A DNA stretch of 64,000 bases from a bacterium (GTDB lineage Bacteria > Bacteroidota > Bacteroidia > Bacteroidales > Muribaculaceae): positions 92,669 to 156,668 of the forward strand of contig JAAVBX010000023.1 in assembly GCA_014802625.1 (NCBI GenBank), in the 5' to 3' direction. Each line of letters begins with the position of its first letter. The first letter of the stretch is position 1. Under the pieces are notes generated by a model. It was given only the letters and a program-made list of their open reading frames with translations, did not search any database and was not told where the DNA came from. Of the stretch, positions 28,387 through 38,064 are shown piece by piece. The translations under genes were made by a program, and so were the position numbers.

Positions 28387-29339
28387 TGAATGCGAAATCA
28401 TTTGGACTGTTATTCCTGACAGCTCTGTTTACAGCCGGATGCCATCACAAGGATCTTGTCTACGGGAGTGCCGAAACTAAGGTTATCGACGTTGTGTTTG
28501 ATTGGTCGGATGATCCGGATGCTGATCCTCAGTCGATGGCTCTATATCTTTATCCGATCGACGGAGGCTCGTCGCTTAGGTATGAATTCTCCGGTAAGAC
28601 CGGAGGCTCGATTCGTGTCCCGTTCGGCACATATGATGCTCTTTGCATTAACAGCGACAATACCGACTGGGTCCATCTCTCCTCCACTGACAAGCGTTAC
28701 ACCTTTAATATAAATGACGGTGAGCTTTCGGAAGTATCGGAACAGGATGAGAGTGAATATGCCGCTTTATATCGCCGTTGTGGCGAATCGCTCGACGGAA
28801 ACAAGGTTTATGAAAATCCTCGCGGGTTATGGACCGGCTCGGTTGATTCCTTTCAAGTCATAGCCTCTCCTGTCAATCAGACGTTGACAATTGTTCCGGA
28901 GGATGCGCTCCGATATTATACCGTTGATATCATAGATGTTGAGGGTCTCGATGATGATGGAAGCGGAATACCGGCAATGCTTGGAGGCATGAGCGACGGA
29001 ATTGATGCATTGACTCGTTCATCGTCAACAAATCTGGTCTCTTATCCGTTTATATTACAGCAGGTCACCAGAGCCGGAAATGCCTTGCATGCGGAGTTCA
29101 CGACCTTTGGTGAAGATTTCCAATCTCACCCTGCGCATAACCTTCGGGCCATGGTAAAATTGCCGGATGGGACATGGAAGGTGCAATCCACTGATGTCAC
29201 CGAACAGGTACACCAGGCAGCCGATTCCAGACATGTACATATCGTTATTCAGGGAATGTCAATCCCTCATTCCGGTAGTGGCGGTCTGACTGCGGATGTG
29301 AATGATTGGGATTCCGAGAATATCACCTTAAAGATGTAG
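28386..29339 (+). CDS. DUF5119-like lipoprotein of fimbrial locus
   Basis: Lipobox LFTAGCHHKDL; VIDVVFDWSDDPDADPQSMALYLYP. Confidence 0.75.
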   Translation: MNAKSFGLLFLTALFTAGCHHKDLVYGSAETKVIDVVFDWSDDPDADPQSMALYLYPIDGGSSLRYEFSGKTGGSIRVPFGTYDALCINSDNTDWVHLSSTDKRYTFNINDGELSEVSEQDESEYAALYRRCGESLDGNKVYENPRGLWTGSVDSFQVIASPVNQTLTIVPEDALRYYTVDIIDVEGLDDDGSGIPAMLGGMSDGIDALTRSSSTNLVSYPFILQQVTRAGNALHAEFTTFGEDFQSHPAHNLRAMVKLPDGTWKVQSTDVTEQVHQAADSRHVHIVIQGMSIPHSGSGGLTADVNDWDSENITLKM

Positions 29340-29454
29340 ATTTTCTCATATGGGAGACTGTGGCACCCTGTTTGCCTGATTGATATCCGGTTCTCCGTTC
29401 AGAAGGATTGGGAAGTAAGAAGTTCTCTGAATAACTTGAAAAACACACTATATT

Positions 29455-30543
29455 ATGAAAAAGTCATTATTACTCTATGGCATAGCAGCTTTAGCTCTCG
29501 CTTCGTGTGCCGAGAACGAGCCCATAGAGGTAAGTAAGGGAGACGCGATCTCCTTCCGCACGGGGATTGCTTCGCGCGCTAATGAAACCACGAACGCCAA
29601 TCTTAATTCTATCTATGTCACTGGCTTTATCGGCAATGAGACATATTTTGACAACCTTAATTTTATAAAGGGTTCCGACAATTTCTTCACCTCGACTCCC
29701 TCTTATAATTGGATAGGAGATAATGAATCAATCGCATTCATGGCCTATTCCCCATCTATGGATGAGTTGGGCGCCGATATTGAGGTTCAGACGTCAGGAT
29801 CGAAACCGTCACTATCGTTGGTATCCTATACGGTACCCGACAGTATTGCTGATCAGGTGGATTTTATTACGGCCAACGCCGTCGGCTCTCGGAAGGCCAA
29901 CGAGACATCGGGAGTTGAATTGACATTTGACCACCGCCTTTCTCAGATTGAGCTCCGCGCGAAGACCGACAATACGACCTATGTGTATGAAATAGCCGGA
30001 ATAAGAATCGGCCGACCTCAGTGTACCGCTTCCTATGATTTCGCATCGAATACCTGGACTCCTGATGAATGGCATGAGACGGCTGTCTACGAGTCGCATT
30101 GCAATAGTGTCAAACTTGGTTCGCAGGCCGTGTCCATAATGGGTCCGTCGGGGAACGCGATGCTTATTCCTCAGACGCTTTACCCTTGGTCGCCTAAGAA
30201 TGATCCTGATAACGCGGCGCGTATGGCATATATCAGCGTACTGCTTAGAATCACCACTGCTGACGGTGGCGTGCAGGTATTCCCATTCCCGCAGTATGCG
30301 TCAGAATCTAAATATAGTTGGGCATCTATTCCGTTGAGCGGAACCTGGGAAGCCGGTAAGAAATATATCTATACGCTTGATTTCACAGATGGTGCCGGTA
30401 ATACTGATCCTGACGATCCTCACCATCCGGGAACACCGGTAATGGGTGGCCCGATTAAAATTACCGCCAGTGTAAATAATTGGACTGAGTCGGAGACTGA
30501 CATTCCTTATACCACAGATCTCACGGCGCCGGCTACAAGATAA
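29455..30543 (+). CDS. Fimbrillin family lipoprotein
   Basis: MKKSLLLYGIAALALASCAENEPIEV; SYNWIGDNESIAFMAYSP; TFDHRLSQIELRAK; GPIKITASVNNWTES. Confidence 0.85.
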   Translation: MKKSLLLYGIAALALASCAENEPIEVSKGDAISFRTGIASRANETTNANLNSIYVTGFIGNETYFDNLNFIKGSDNFFTSTPSYNWIGDNESIAFMAYSPSMDELGADIEVQTSGSKPSLSLVSYTVPDSIADQVDFITANAVGSRKANETSGVELTFDHRLSQIELRAKTDNTTYVYEIAGIRIGRPQCTASYDFASNTWTPDEWHETAVYESHCNSVKLGSQAVSIMGPSGNAMLIPQTLYPWSPKNDPDNAARMAYISVLLRITTADGGVQVFPFPQYASESKYSWASIPLSGTWEAGKKYIYTLDFTDGAGNTDPDDPHHPGTPVMGGPIKITASVNNWTESETDIPYTTDLTAPATR

Positions 30544-30572
30544 GTTGAAATTATATAATAGCTCATACAGTT

Positions 30573-30604
30573 GGACTCTATACGGGAATTCCCGTATAGA
30601 GTCC
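30573..30604 (+). terminator. Intrinsic terminator after second fimbrial locus
   Basis: Perfect 32-bp palindrome ggactctatacgggaattcccgtatagagtcc followed by atttttatt. Confidence 0.85.
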
Positions 30605-30661
30605 ATTTTTATTAATATTTATTAATAAATTATCTTCTCTGTTCTTTTTCTATTGAAAATA

Positions 30662-30693
30662 TTTGCAGGTACCGGGAGAATTTCCTAACTTTG
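30662..30693 (+). promoter_or_regulatory. Promoter of tRNA-Ala
   Basis: TTTG-N20-TAACTTTG. Confidence 0.65.
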
Positions 30694-30732
30694 CAACGTC
30701 AAAACAACTAAACGAGTGTTTGACAGTCACGA

Positions 30733-30809
30733 GGGGTATTAGCTCATCTGGCTAGAGCGCGACACTGGCAGTGTCGAGGTGAGCGGTTCGAGTCCGCTAT
30801 ACTCCACCA
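30733..30809 (+). tRNA. tRNA-Ala (anticodon GGC), CCA encoded
   Basis: ggggtattagctcatctggctagagcgcgacactggcagtgtcgaggtgagcggttcgagtccgctatactccacca; cloverleaf folds; anticodon loop CTGGCAG; G3:U70 pair. Confidence 0.95.
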
Positions 30810-30818
30810 AACAAACTT

Positions 30819-30851
30819 CAAAAGGATAATCATTCGATTATCCTTTTTTTG
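30819..30851 (+). terminator. Intrinsic terminator after tRNA
   Basis: aaaggataatc-attc-gattatccttttttt. Confidence 0.85.
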
Positions 30852-31054
30852 TCTATATAGCTGTCCTCTCATCCCTCACTATTCTTCATCTTTAGCGGTG
30901 TGAAATATATGAGGGGAAATTATTTTCAATCTCATCTATCGTATTCCCATAATTTATTTTGGCAGTCGGAAATTATTTTGTAAATTTGTAATTCGTAGCA
31001 GACCTCCCTATTTTGGAGTCACTCCGATTCCTCGAGATTTACAATTGACCGACC

Positions 31055-32788
31055 ATGACAATCAACTGGAACTATCAACCCCTCACGCTGCGTCAACGTC
31101 AGCTCGTCGATGAAATTCTGCCCCAATGCGGACAGAATGCAACTGTCGCGGAGATACTCGTCAGACGCGGGGTCACGACTCCATCGGAGGCTAACGCCTT
31201 CTTCTCCCCCTCCGTAAACGACTTCCACGATCCATTCCTCATGCCTGATATGCACAAAGCCGTCAATCGGCTCAATAAAGCTATGGGTGCCAAGGAACGT
31301 ATCATGATTTACGGCGACTACGATGTTGACGGCACTACTGCGGTGGCTCTCGTATATAAGTATCTCCAGAACTACTATAGCAATATCGAGTATTACATAC
31401 CTACCCGATATGATGAGGGATACGGAATTTCTCGCAAGAGCATTGATTACGCGGCTGAAAATGGTGTGAAACTTGTCATCGTTCTCGATTGTGGAATCAA
31501 GGCGATTGATGAAATAGCTTACGCAAAGGAGAAGGGAATCGACTTCATCATCTGCGACCATCATGTCCCCGATGAAGTGCTCCCCGATGCAGTGGCGATC
31601 CTGAATCCCAAGATGCCGGGTTCGACATATCCATGTCAGCATCTGTCGGGGTGTGGCGTCGGCTTCAAGTTTATGCAGGCATTCGCCCAAAGCAACGGTC
31701 TGACAAGCCATAACGAACTTGAGTCTCTGCTTGACCTGTGCGCTGTCAGCATCGCCGCGGATATCGTCCCCATTGTTGATGAAAACCGAATCATGGCCTA
31801 TCATGGTCTTCGCCGTCTGAATTCAAATCCCAATCTCGGCTTGAGAAGTATTATCCGCCTGTGTAAACTGACGAATAAGGATATCACCATATCGGATGTC
31901 ATCTTTAAGATCGGACCCCGCATCAATGCCTCCGGACGTATGCAGAGCGGTATGGAAGCCGTCGATTTACTCGTCTCCCGCGATTTGCATGAAGCCTATG
32001 AAAAGGGGAAGGATATTGATCAATACAACAAGGACCGCAAGGAACTCGACAAGCGCATCACGGAGGAGGCGAATACTCTTCTCGACAACAATGTGAGCGT
32101 CGTGCAGGATAATCGATCAATCGTCATCTACAATAAGAACTGGCATAAGGGCATAATCGGTATCGTGGCATCCCGCCTTACCGAATTGTACTACAAACCG
32201 GCCGTCGTGCTGACTTATTCCAACGGTATGGCGACCGGCAGCTCCCGCTCGGTGCAGGGATTCGACATCTATTCGGCAATAAATTCCACCCGCGACCTTC
32301 TTGAAAACTTCGGTGGACATACGTATGCGGTCGGTCTGTCGCTTAAAGAGGAGAATATTCCGGAATTCCGCCGTCGTTTCGAGAAGTATGTGGCAGAGCA
32401 CATTCAGCCCAACCAACTGCAACCGCAGCTTGACATCGACGCTACGATAGAATTCGCCGACATAACCCCTGAGCTTGTCAGCGCATTGCGCAAGCTGAAT
32501 CCTTATGGCCCCGGCAATCAGAAACCGGTCTTCTGCACGCGCAACGTTTTTGATTTTGGCACGAGCAAACTCGTAGGTAAAAACATGGAGCATATAAAAC
32601 TTGAGCTTGAGGATAATAGCACAAGCCGCGTGCTGAACGCCATAGCTTTCAACATGGCTCCTTACTTCGAGCATATCCACGCTCATAAGGCCATAGATAT
32701 CTGCTACACCATCGAGCAAGCCAAACACAACGGCAACAGTGACGCCATTCAGCTCATGATACGCGATATCCGGCTGTCCAAATCGTGA
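31055..32788 (+). CDS. recJ: Single-stranded-DNA-specific exonuclease RecJ
   Basis: 577 aa; RIMIYGDYDVDGTTAVAL, CDHHVPDEVLPDAVAILNPK, GPRINASGRM. Confidence 0.95.
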   Translation: MTINWNYQPLTLRQRQLVDEILPQCGQNATVAEILVRRGVTTPSEANAFFSPSVNDFHDPFLMPDMHKAVNRLNKAMGAKERIMIYGDYDVDGTTAVALVYKYLQNYYSNIEYYIPTRYDEGYGISRKSIDYAAENGVKLVIVLDCGIKAIDEIAYAKEKGIDFIICDHHVPDEVLPDAVAILNPKMPGSTYPCQHLSGCGVGFKFMQAFAQSNGLTSHNELESLLDLCAVSIAADIVPIVDENRIMAYHGLRRLNSNPNLGLRSIIRLCKLTNKDITISDVIFKIGPRINASGRMQSGMEAVDLLVSRDLHEAYEKGKDIDQYNKDRKELDKRITEEANTLLDNNVSVVQDNRSIVIYNKNWHKGIIGIVASRLTELYYKPAVVLTYSNGMATGSSRSVQGFDIYSAINSTRDLLENFGGHTYAVGLSLKEENIPEFRRRFEKYVAEHIQPNQLQPQLDIDATIEFADITPELVSALRKLNPYGPGNQKPVFCTRNVFDFGTSKLVGKNMEHIKLELEDNSTSRVLNAIAFNMAPYFEHIHAHKAIDICYTIEQAKHNGNSDAIQLMIRDIRLSKS

Positions 32789-32862
32789 TTCCGCGATGCC
32801 ATGCTCCCCTCTCTCCCCTATCCCCTTTCTGATTCATGAACAACTAATTTAACCGCATACGT

Positions 32863-34767
32863 GTGGCTGACATTCACGCAATACTGAAGCGTCATTGGGG
32901 CTACGATTCATTCCGCCCTCTTCAGGAAGATATAATAAACGCCGTGCTTGGCGGACGAGACACGCTCGGACTTATGCCGACCGGGGGTGGCAAATCTATT
33001 GTGTTCCAAGTGGCCGGCCTGGCGCTTGATACTCTTACTCTTGTCATCTCTCCTCTTGTCTCATTGATGAAGGACCAGGTGGATAATCTCCGGCGTCATC
33101 GCGTCAAGGCGGTGTATTTCCACAGCGGCATGACATCCAGGGAAACTCGGCTCGCATGGGAACGCCTTGTCAATGATCGTGCAAGATTTCTATACATCGC
33201 CCCGGAACGTCTTCAAAGCGAACGCTTCATGACGGAGCTTCGCAATCTTAAACCCGGTCTTATCGTCGTCGACGAGGCCCACTGCATCTCCCAATGGGGA
33301 TATGACTTCCGCCCGTCGTTTATGAATATCAAGAAGTTGCGTAAGGTCTTTCCCAAGGTGACCATGCTCGCATTGACGGCGACGGCCACTCCGGCAGTGG
33401 CTGCCGATATCCGGAAACAACTTGAATTCCGCCAAGGCAACCAGACCTTCCAGATGAGTTTCTCGCGCCATAATATCAGTTATGTAGTGAGACGCTCGGA
33501 TATGAAAATTCGTGATGTGGTCGATATCCTGCAGCGTACAAAGGGTTCAGCCATTGTATATGTCAGAAATCGTAAGCGCACACGTGAACTTGCTGAGTAT
33601 ATACTCCAGACCGGAATCTCGGCCACATATTATCATGCAGGGTTGGAATTCGAGGAAAAGGAATCCCGGCAGAATAGCTGGAAGAAGGGTGAGACTCGCG
33701 TGATGGTAGCCACCAACGCCTTCGGTATGGGTATCGATAAAAGTGATGTCCGGATTGTCATTCATTACGATATTCCCCCCTCTCTTGAAGAATACTATCA
33801 GGAGGCGGGACGCGTGGGCCGCGACGGTGCTCCATCTTATGCGGTTCTTCTATTCGGAAATCATGATAAATCGACTCTGAGACGCCATCTGACTATGGAG
33901 TTCCCTGACCGGGAGGATATCCTGCGGGTCTATGAGCGTGTGTGTATCTTTCTCGGACTTGCCGTCGGCGAGGGTGCCGACCATGTGTATGAGTTCAATC
34001 TCGACCGATTTGCCGAAACCTTCCGGATGCGTCCGGAGATTATTTTGCCGGCCCTGCGTATGCTTGGCAGGGCGGGATACATGGAGTATATAGATGAACG
34101 TGAAAATTCCGCCCGTATGAAAATCCTGTTGAGCAGAGAGGAACTCTATCACGTTCATGGTCTCTCAAGAACGGCTGACAAGGTTTTGGCAAAGATTTTA
34201 AGGCTATATACCGGATTATTCATTGATTATGTATTTATCAATGAGAAGCGTGTTGGCTCCGAACTTCTTATTGAAGAGAAAGAGGTCTATGCCGCCCTGC
34301 TTGAACTGGCCAGGCTGAAAGTTATCAGCTATGTTCCGCGGTCGCGCACTCCACATATATATATGCCTACATCCCGAGAGGAGCGTCGTTGGGTACAGAT
34401 TGGAAGGGCTGTTTACGAAGATCGTTTTAAAATTCAAGAGAAGCGAGTCGAGGCAATGATTGACTATGCGGCCAATGACGACGGCTGCCGAGTGGAACGT
34501 ATGCTCGCATATTTCGGCGAACCCCGTCCGCGCCCCTGCGGAAAGTGCGACATATGCAGGTCTCATGCCGCACATGCGCCACTGTCAGATCGCGAGTTGA
34601 CAGCTAAATTGGTCGCATATCTCGAGGCTCGCCCGCGCGGAGCCAGATATGAAGTGCTTCTTTCATGTGCCGGAACATCTTATTCCGTACGTGCCGCCTC
34701 CATCGTCGCCCATATGCTTCAGGAGGGATTTCTTACGATGGAGGGACCCTATGTGAGCCTGCATTGA
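32863..34767 (+). CDS. recQ: RecQ family ATP-dependent DNA helicase (GTG start)
   Basis: FRPLQEDIINAVLGGRDTLGLMPTGGGKSIVFQ, VVDEAHCISQWGYDFRPSF, QEAGRVGRDG. Confidence 0.95.
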   Translation: MADIHAILKRHWGYDSFRPLQEDIINAVLGGRDTLGLMPTGGGKSIVFQVAGLALDTLTLVISPLVSLMKDQVDNLRRHRVKAVYFHSGMTSRETRLAWERLVNDRARFLYIAPERLQSERFMTELRNLKPGLIVVDEAHCISQWGYDFRPSFMNIKKLRKVFPKVTMLALTATATPAVAADIRKQLEFRQGNQTFQMSFSRHNISYVVRRSDMKIRDVVDILQRTKGSAIVYVRNRKRTRELAEYILQTGISATYYHAGLEFEEKESRQNSWKKGETRVMVATNAFGMGIDKSDVRIVIHYDIPPSLEEYYQEAGRVGRDGAPSYAVLLFGNHDKSTLRRHLTMEFPDREDILRVYERVCIFLGLAVGEGADHVYEFNLDRFAETFRMRPEIILPALRMLGRAGYMEYIDERENSARMKILLSREELYHVHGLSRTADKVLAKILRLYTGLFIDYVFINEKRVGSELLIEEKEVYAALLELARLKVISYVPRSRTPHIYMPTSREERRWVQIGRAVYEDRFKIQEKRVEAMIDYAANDDGCRVERMLAYFGEPRPRPCGKCDICRSHAAHAPLSDRELTAKLVAYLEARPRGARYEVLLSCAGTSYSVRAASIVAHMLQEGFLTMEGPYVSLH

Positions 34768-34812
34768 CTTATTTGTTTTATTTATCCTAACCCATTATGT
34801 TATCACTATTCT

Positions 34813-36051
34813 ATGGTCGGACTTGCTGATTGCAACAATTTCTTTGTCTCATGCGAGCGTAGCGTCAATCCGTCCCTTGAGGGTAAGGCGGTGGTAGTCC
34901 TCAGTAACAACGATGGATGTGTGGTTGCCCGCAGTAATGAATCCAAACGTCTCGGCATACGTATGGGGCAACCTGCTTTCGAAATACGCTCCCTTGTGGA
35001 TAGCGGACGTGTCATCGCATTATCGGGCAATCATCTTCTGTATCGCGATATAAGCCTGAGGATTCATGATTTATTCCGCCGGTATGTGCCGTCGACTGTA
35101 GATTACTCCGTTGATGAGGCGTTCCTTGACGTGAACGGTATTCCGGTGAGCCAACTCCCTGTAATAGGTGAGGCGATTCATCGGGCTTGCCTGAACGAAA
35201 TGCATATACCTGTGACTATCGGTTTCGCTCCTACTAAAACGCTGGCCAAGGTCATCACGGAGCTTTCCAAGAAGCGCGGACATCCTGTCGGAATCTTCCC
35301 TTCATCTGATGATGCCCTGCCGGTGTTGAAGTTGATGCCGGTCGGCGATCTTTGGGGAATCGGCCGACGCATCGCAAAGCAGCTATACCAATGCGGCGTA
35401 TATACGATGGCTGATTTCGCTGCACGCGATGTCATGTGGGTGCGCCGTAAGTTCGGCGTGAACGGCGAGCGCTCCTGGCGAGAGTTGCACGGGGAGTCAT
35501 GTATCACTCTCGGACATGTCGACCGTAGGCTTCAGGACACAATAAGCGAGACGCGGACATTTCCCGAGGATATAGGCGATTACGATTATCTGCGTGCCCG
35601 GATTGTAATCTATGCATCCGATTGTGCGCGCAAGCTGAGAGCTATGCGCGGATTATGTGGCGGAATAGGGGTTTTTCTGCGTGGCAATCCCTTCAAATCC
35701 GATCGGAGCCTGATCAAGCCTACCGCTCACATTCATCTTCCCGAACCCACCTCGATTACCTCCCGCATCACGGCGACTGCGGTAAATCTCCTCGATACTA
35801 TCTTTATACCCTCTATGGAGTATAAAAGAGCCGGCGTATGGTTGAGCGATATAGTGGCCGATGTTCCCTCCACCCCCTCTTTGTTTGAGCCGCCACGAGA
35901 AAAAAATGAAGCGATGAAGCGGCTTATGAGCACCATCGACAATATAAATGGCTCCGTGGGTCATAATCTGGAGCTTGCAGCAAGGCTCGTAGAGGTGCGT
36001 CGCGGACACAACGATGGATATTCCTCATCTTTTCAGGCTCCGAAAAAGTAG
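34813..36051 (+). CDS. umuC: Y-family DNA polymerase (UmuC-like)
   Basis: VGLADCNNFFVSCERSVNPSLEGKAVVVLSNNDGCVVARSNE; VDYSVDEAFLD. Confidence 0.92.
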   Translation: MVGLADCNNFFVSCERSVNPSLEGKAVVVLSNNDGCVVARSNESKRLGIRMGQPAFEIRSLVDSGRVIALSGNHLLYRDISLRIHDLFRRYVPSTVDYSVDEAFLDVNGIPVSQLPVIGEAIHRACLNEMHIPVTIGFAPTKTLAKVITELSKKRGHPVGIFPSSDDALPVLKLMPVGDLWGIGRRIAKQLYQCGVYTMADFAARDVMWVRRKFGVNGERSWRELHGESCITLGHVDRRLQDTISETRTFPEDIGDYDYLRARIVIYASDCARKLRAMRGLCGGIGVFLRGNPFKSDRSLIKPTAHIHLPEPTSITSRITATAVNLLDTIFIPSMEYKRAGVWLSDIVADVPSTPSLFEPPREKNEAMKRLMSTIDNINGSVGHNLELAARLVEVRRGHNDGYSSSFQAPKK

Positions 36052-36135
36052 TTTTTGCCTGTTATATAGTATTTATCTCACGTTTTCTTACTAACTTTGG
36101 GCCATAAATCAGAAATGGATTCTAATCCGAACATT

Positions 36136-36702
36136 ATGAAGAAAAGATATCTTACGGGTGCAGTAGCCGCTCTCCTCCTCTGTTCAGTTTCCCTGTCAAG
36201 CTGTATAGGCAGCTTCCGACTGACCAATTCCGTGCTAAAATGGAATAATCAGGTCGGTTCCAAGTTTATCAATGAGATAGTATTCTTCGCATTCTGGGTT
36301 CTCCCGGTCTATGAAGTGACTTCAATCGCCGACCTCCTTGTACTGAATTCTATTGAATTCTGGAGCGGACGTAACCCCTTGACCGCATCTACTAAAGTCG
36401 TTGAGACCGGAGATGCCACCTATCTCATTGCGTGTGATGGCAAGGGCTATACAGTCACCAATCGCACAACCGGAGAGGCCTTCCGACTTGACTTCATTGA
36501 GGATTCTCAGACCTGGGCGCTGAATGTCGACGGCGAGCTTCATCCCTTCATGACATTCGTCGATGATACGCATGTGCGTGCAATCACACCCGACGGCGAC
36601 TTCCGCACGGTCAATCTTACCGAACAGGGTGTCGCTGAATACAGGGCCGAAGCAGAGGCTGCAGTAAATTTACCGGAAAATTTATTATGGGCAATGAACT
36701 AA
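36136..36702 (+). CDS. DUF3332-like lipoprotein
   Basis: MKKRYLTGAVAALLLCSVSLSSCIGSFRLTNSVLKWNNQVGSKFINEIVFFAFWVLPVYEV; start chosen downstream of ORF-track start. Confidence 0.8.
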   Translation: MKKRYLTGAVAALLLCSVSLSSCIGSFRLTNSVLKWNNQVGSKFINEIVFFAFWVLPVYEVTSIADLLVLNSIEFWSGRNPLTASTKVVETGDATYLIACDGKGYTVTNRTTGEAFRLDFIEDSQTWALNVDGELHPFMTFVDDTHVRAITPDGDFRTVNLTEQGVAEYRAEAEAAVNLPENLLWAMN

Positions 36703-36759
36703 CATCATTGTCCGTGTGTTTATCCATAAAACCAAATATCTTAAAAACTCAGAATTAAT

Positions 36760-36963
36760 ATGAAACCCCTTCATGTAATCCTCGCCGTAATCGGCGGTGC
36801 CGTTGCAGGCGCAACAGTTGGTCTTCTCCTCGCTCCCGAGAAAGGCACAGATACTCGTGCAAACATCCTCAAACTTCTTAAGGAAAAGGGCATCAACCTT
36901 AAGAAGAGCCAGATGGAGCAGCTCGTTGACGAGATCGAAGATCAAATCGAACAGCATATCTGA
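36760..36963 (+). CDS. YtxH-like small protein 1
   Basis: AVIGGAVAGATVGLLLAPEKGTDTRANILKLLKEKG. Confidence 0.8.
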   Translation: MKPLHVILAVIGGAVAGATVGLLLAPEKGTDTRANILKLLKEKGINLKKSQMEQLVDEIEDQIEQHI

Positions 36964-37029
36964 TTGTCGGCCTCGCTTAATAGCGGCTTTGTCCCGGCAA
37001 ATGTAGAAATATAAATAACTGTAAGCAAT

Positions 37030-37224
37030 ATGAAATCCATGATTCTTTTGTCCGCCTTCATCGGCGGCGCAATCGTCGGTGCCGGTAGCGCGCTCCTGTT
37101 CGCTCCTGAAAAGGGTGAGGAACTGCGTTCGCGCATCTGCAAGATCCTGCGCAGAAACGGCATCAAAATCAGCGATGATGAGGTCGATGCCCTCGTGGCC
37201 GAGCTCGCAGGCGCTGAGGCTTGA
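37030..37224 (+). CDS. YtxH-like small protein 2
   Basis: AFIGGAIVGAGSALLFAPEKGEELRSRICKILRRNGI; paralog of upstream gene. Confidence 0.8.
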   Translation: MKSMILLSAFIGGAIVGAGSALLFAPEKGEELRSRICKILRRNGIKISDDEVDALVAELAGAEA

Positions 37225-37349
37225 TTCTCACGAATCTTAACCGGGGAGACTATACTGATCCCCCATTGAATATATTGAGTACGGAGTTTGGACTATGCCC
37301 GGTCGCGTAGATTCTGGCTCCGTACTCCCTGCATATATCCAACTGAAAT

Positions 37350-37718
37350 ATGAAAGAAAACTTAACCGACCAGATCAAAGGCATCTACCAGAACGGCATG
37401 AGATGGATTCAGCTTGAGATCCAGTATGCCAAACTTACTGCTACGGAGAAACTTACCGTGCTGATGACCACCCTTGTGCTCGGTGCCGTATGTCTCCTTC
37501 TGGGAGTCGTGATTCTGATCCTTCTTTCGTTCGCGCTCGTCGACGTTTTCAAGGGCATCATGGATCCCGGACTGGCATATCTCACCGTAGGAGGTATTCT
37601 CATCCTGATGATCGTGGCGATCATTCTCTTGCGCCGCCCATTGCTTGAGAACCCGATCGCACGCCTTCTCAGTAAACTTATTCTCGATATTAAACCATCT
37701 GACCATGAGCACAAATGA
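37350..37718 (+). CDS. Phage-holin-superfamily-like (DUF1469) membrane protein
   Basis: 122 aa; two TM segments after ARLTATEKL-like YAKLTATEKLTVLMTTLVLG. Confidence 0.7.
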   Translation: MKENLTDQIKGIYQNGMRWIQLEIQYAKLTATEKLTVLMTTLVLGAVCLLLGVVILILLSFALVDVFKGIMDPGLAYLTVGGILILMIVAIILLRRPLLENPIARLLSKLILDIKPSDHEHK

Positions 37719-38064
37719 TATGAACCCCGCCGCCACTCCGGCTGCTCAGATTCCCTCCGATCTTGAAACTATTCAACCTGCGGAGGTCAAGGGTCTTACT
37801 ATTCGTGAGATTCGTTATCAACGGGCGCTCGTGGCCCTGCAGAAGGAATTCTGCAGAGAAAAAATGAATTCCGGCATACTGAAAGTTAAAAACTCCTCCC
37901 CTTTCAGCAGCAACTATTCCGGCAAAACCAAACCCCTCGGCCGTGCCGCCGGGATAGCGGGAAAGATTGTCGGGGGTATGAATTATATTGATTATGCAAT
38001 CCTCGGCTTCTCGATTTTCTCAAACGTCAGAAAGGTTTTCGGTTTTTTTAAGAAGAAGAAATAA
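37705..38064 (+). CDS. Small conserved-looking hypothetical protein
   Basis: Start at MSTNDMNPAATPAAQIPSD; overlaps previous gene and precedes prmA with ATAATGA spacing. Confidence 0.6.
   Translation: MSTNDMNPAATPAAQIPSDLETIQPAEVKGLTIREIRYQRALVALQKEFCREKMNSGILKVKNSSPFSSNYSGKTKPLGRAAGIAGKIVGGMNYIDYAILGFSIFSNVRKVFGFFKKKK

Noticed and set aside
30733-30809. tRNA-Ala as integration site of a genomic island
   Set aside because: No integrase and no duplicated tRNA 3' end seen downstream; neighbours recJ/recQ are housekeeping
37350-37718. Prophage signal from the holin-like protein
   Set aside because: No capsid, terminase, integrase or lysin genes nearby; DUF1469-like proteins occur in non-phage YtxH clusters
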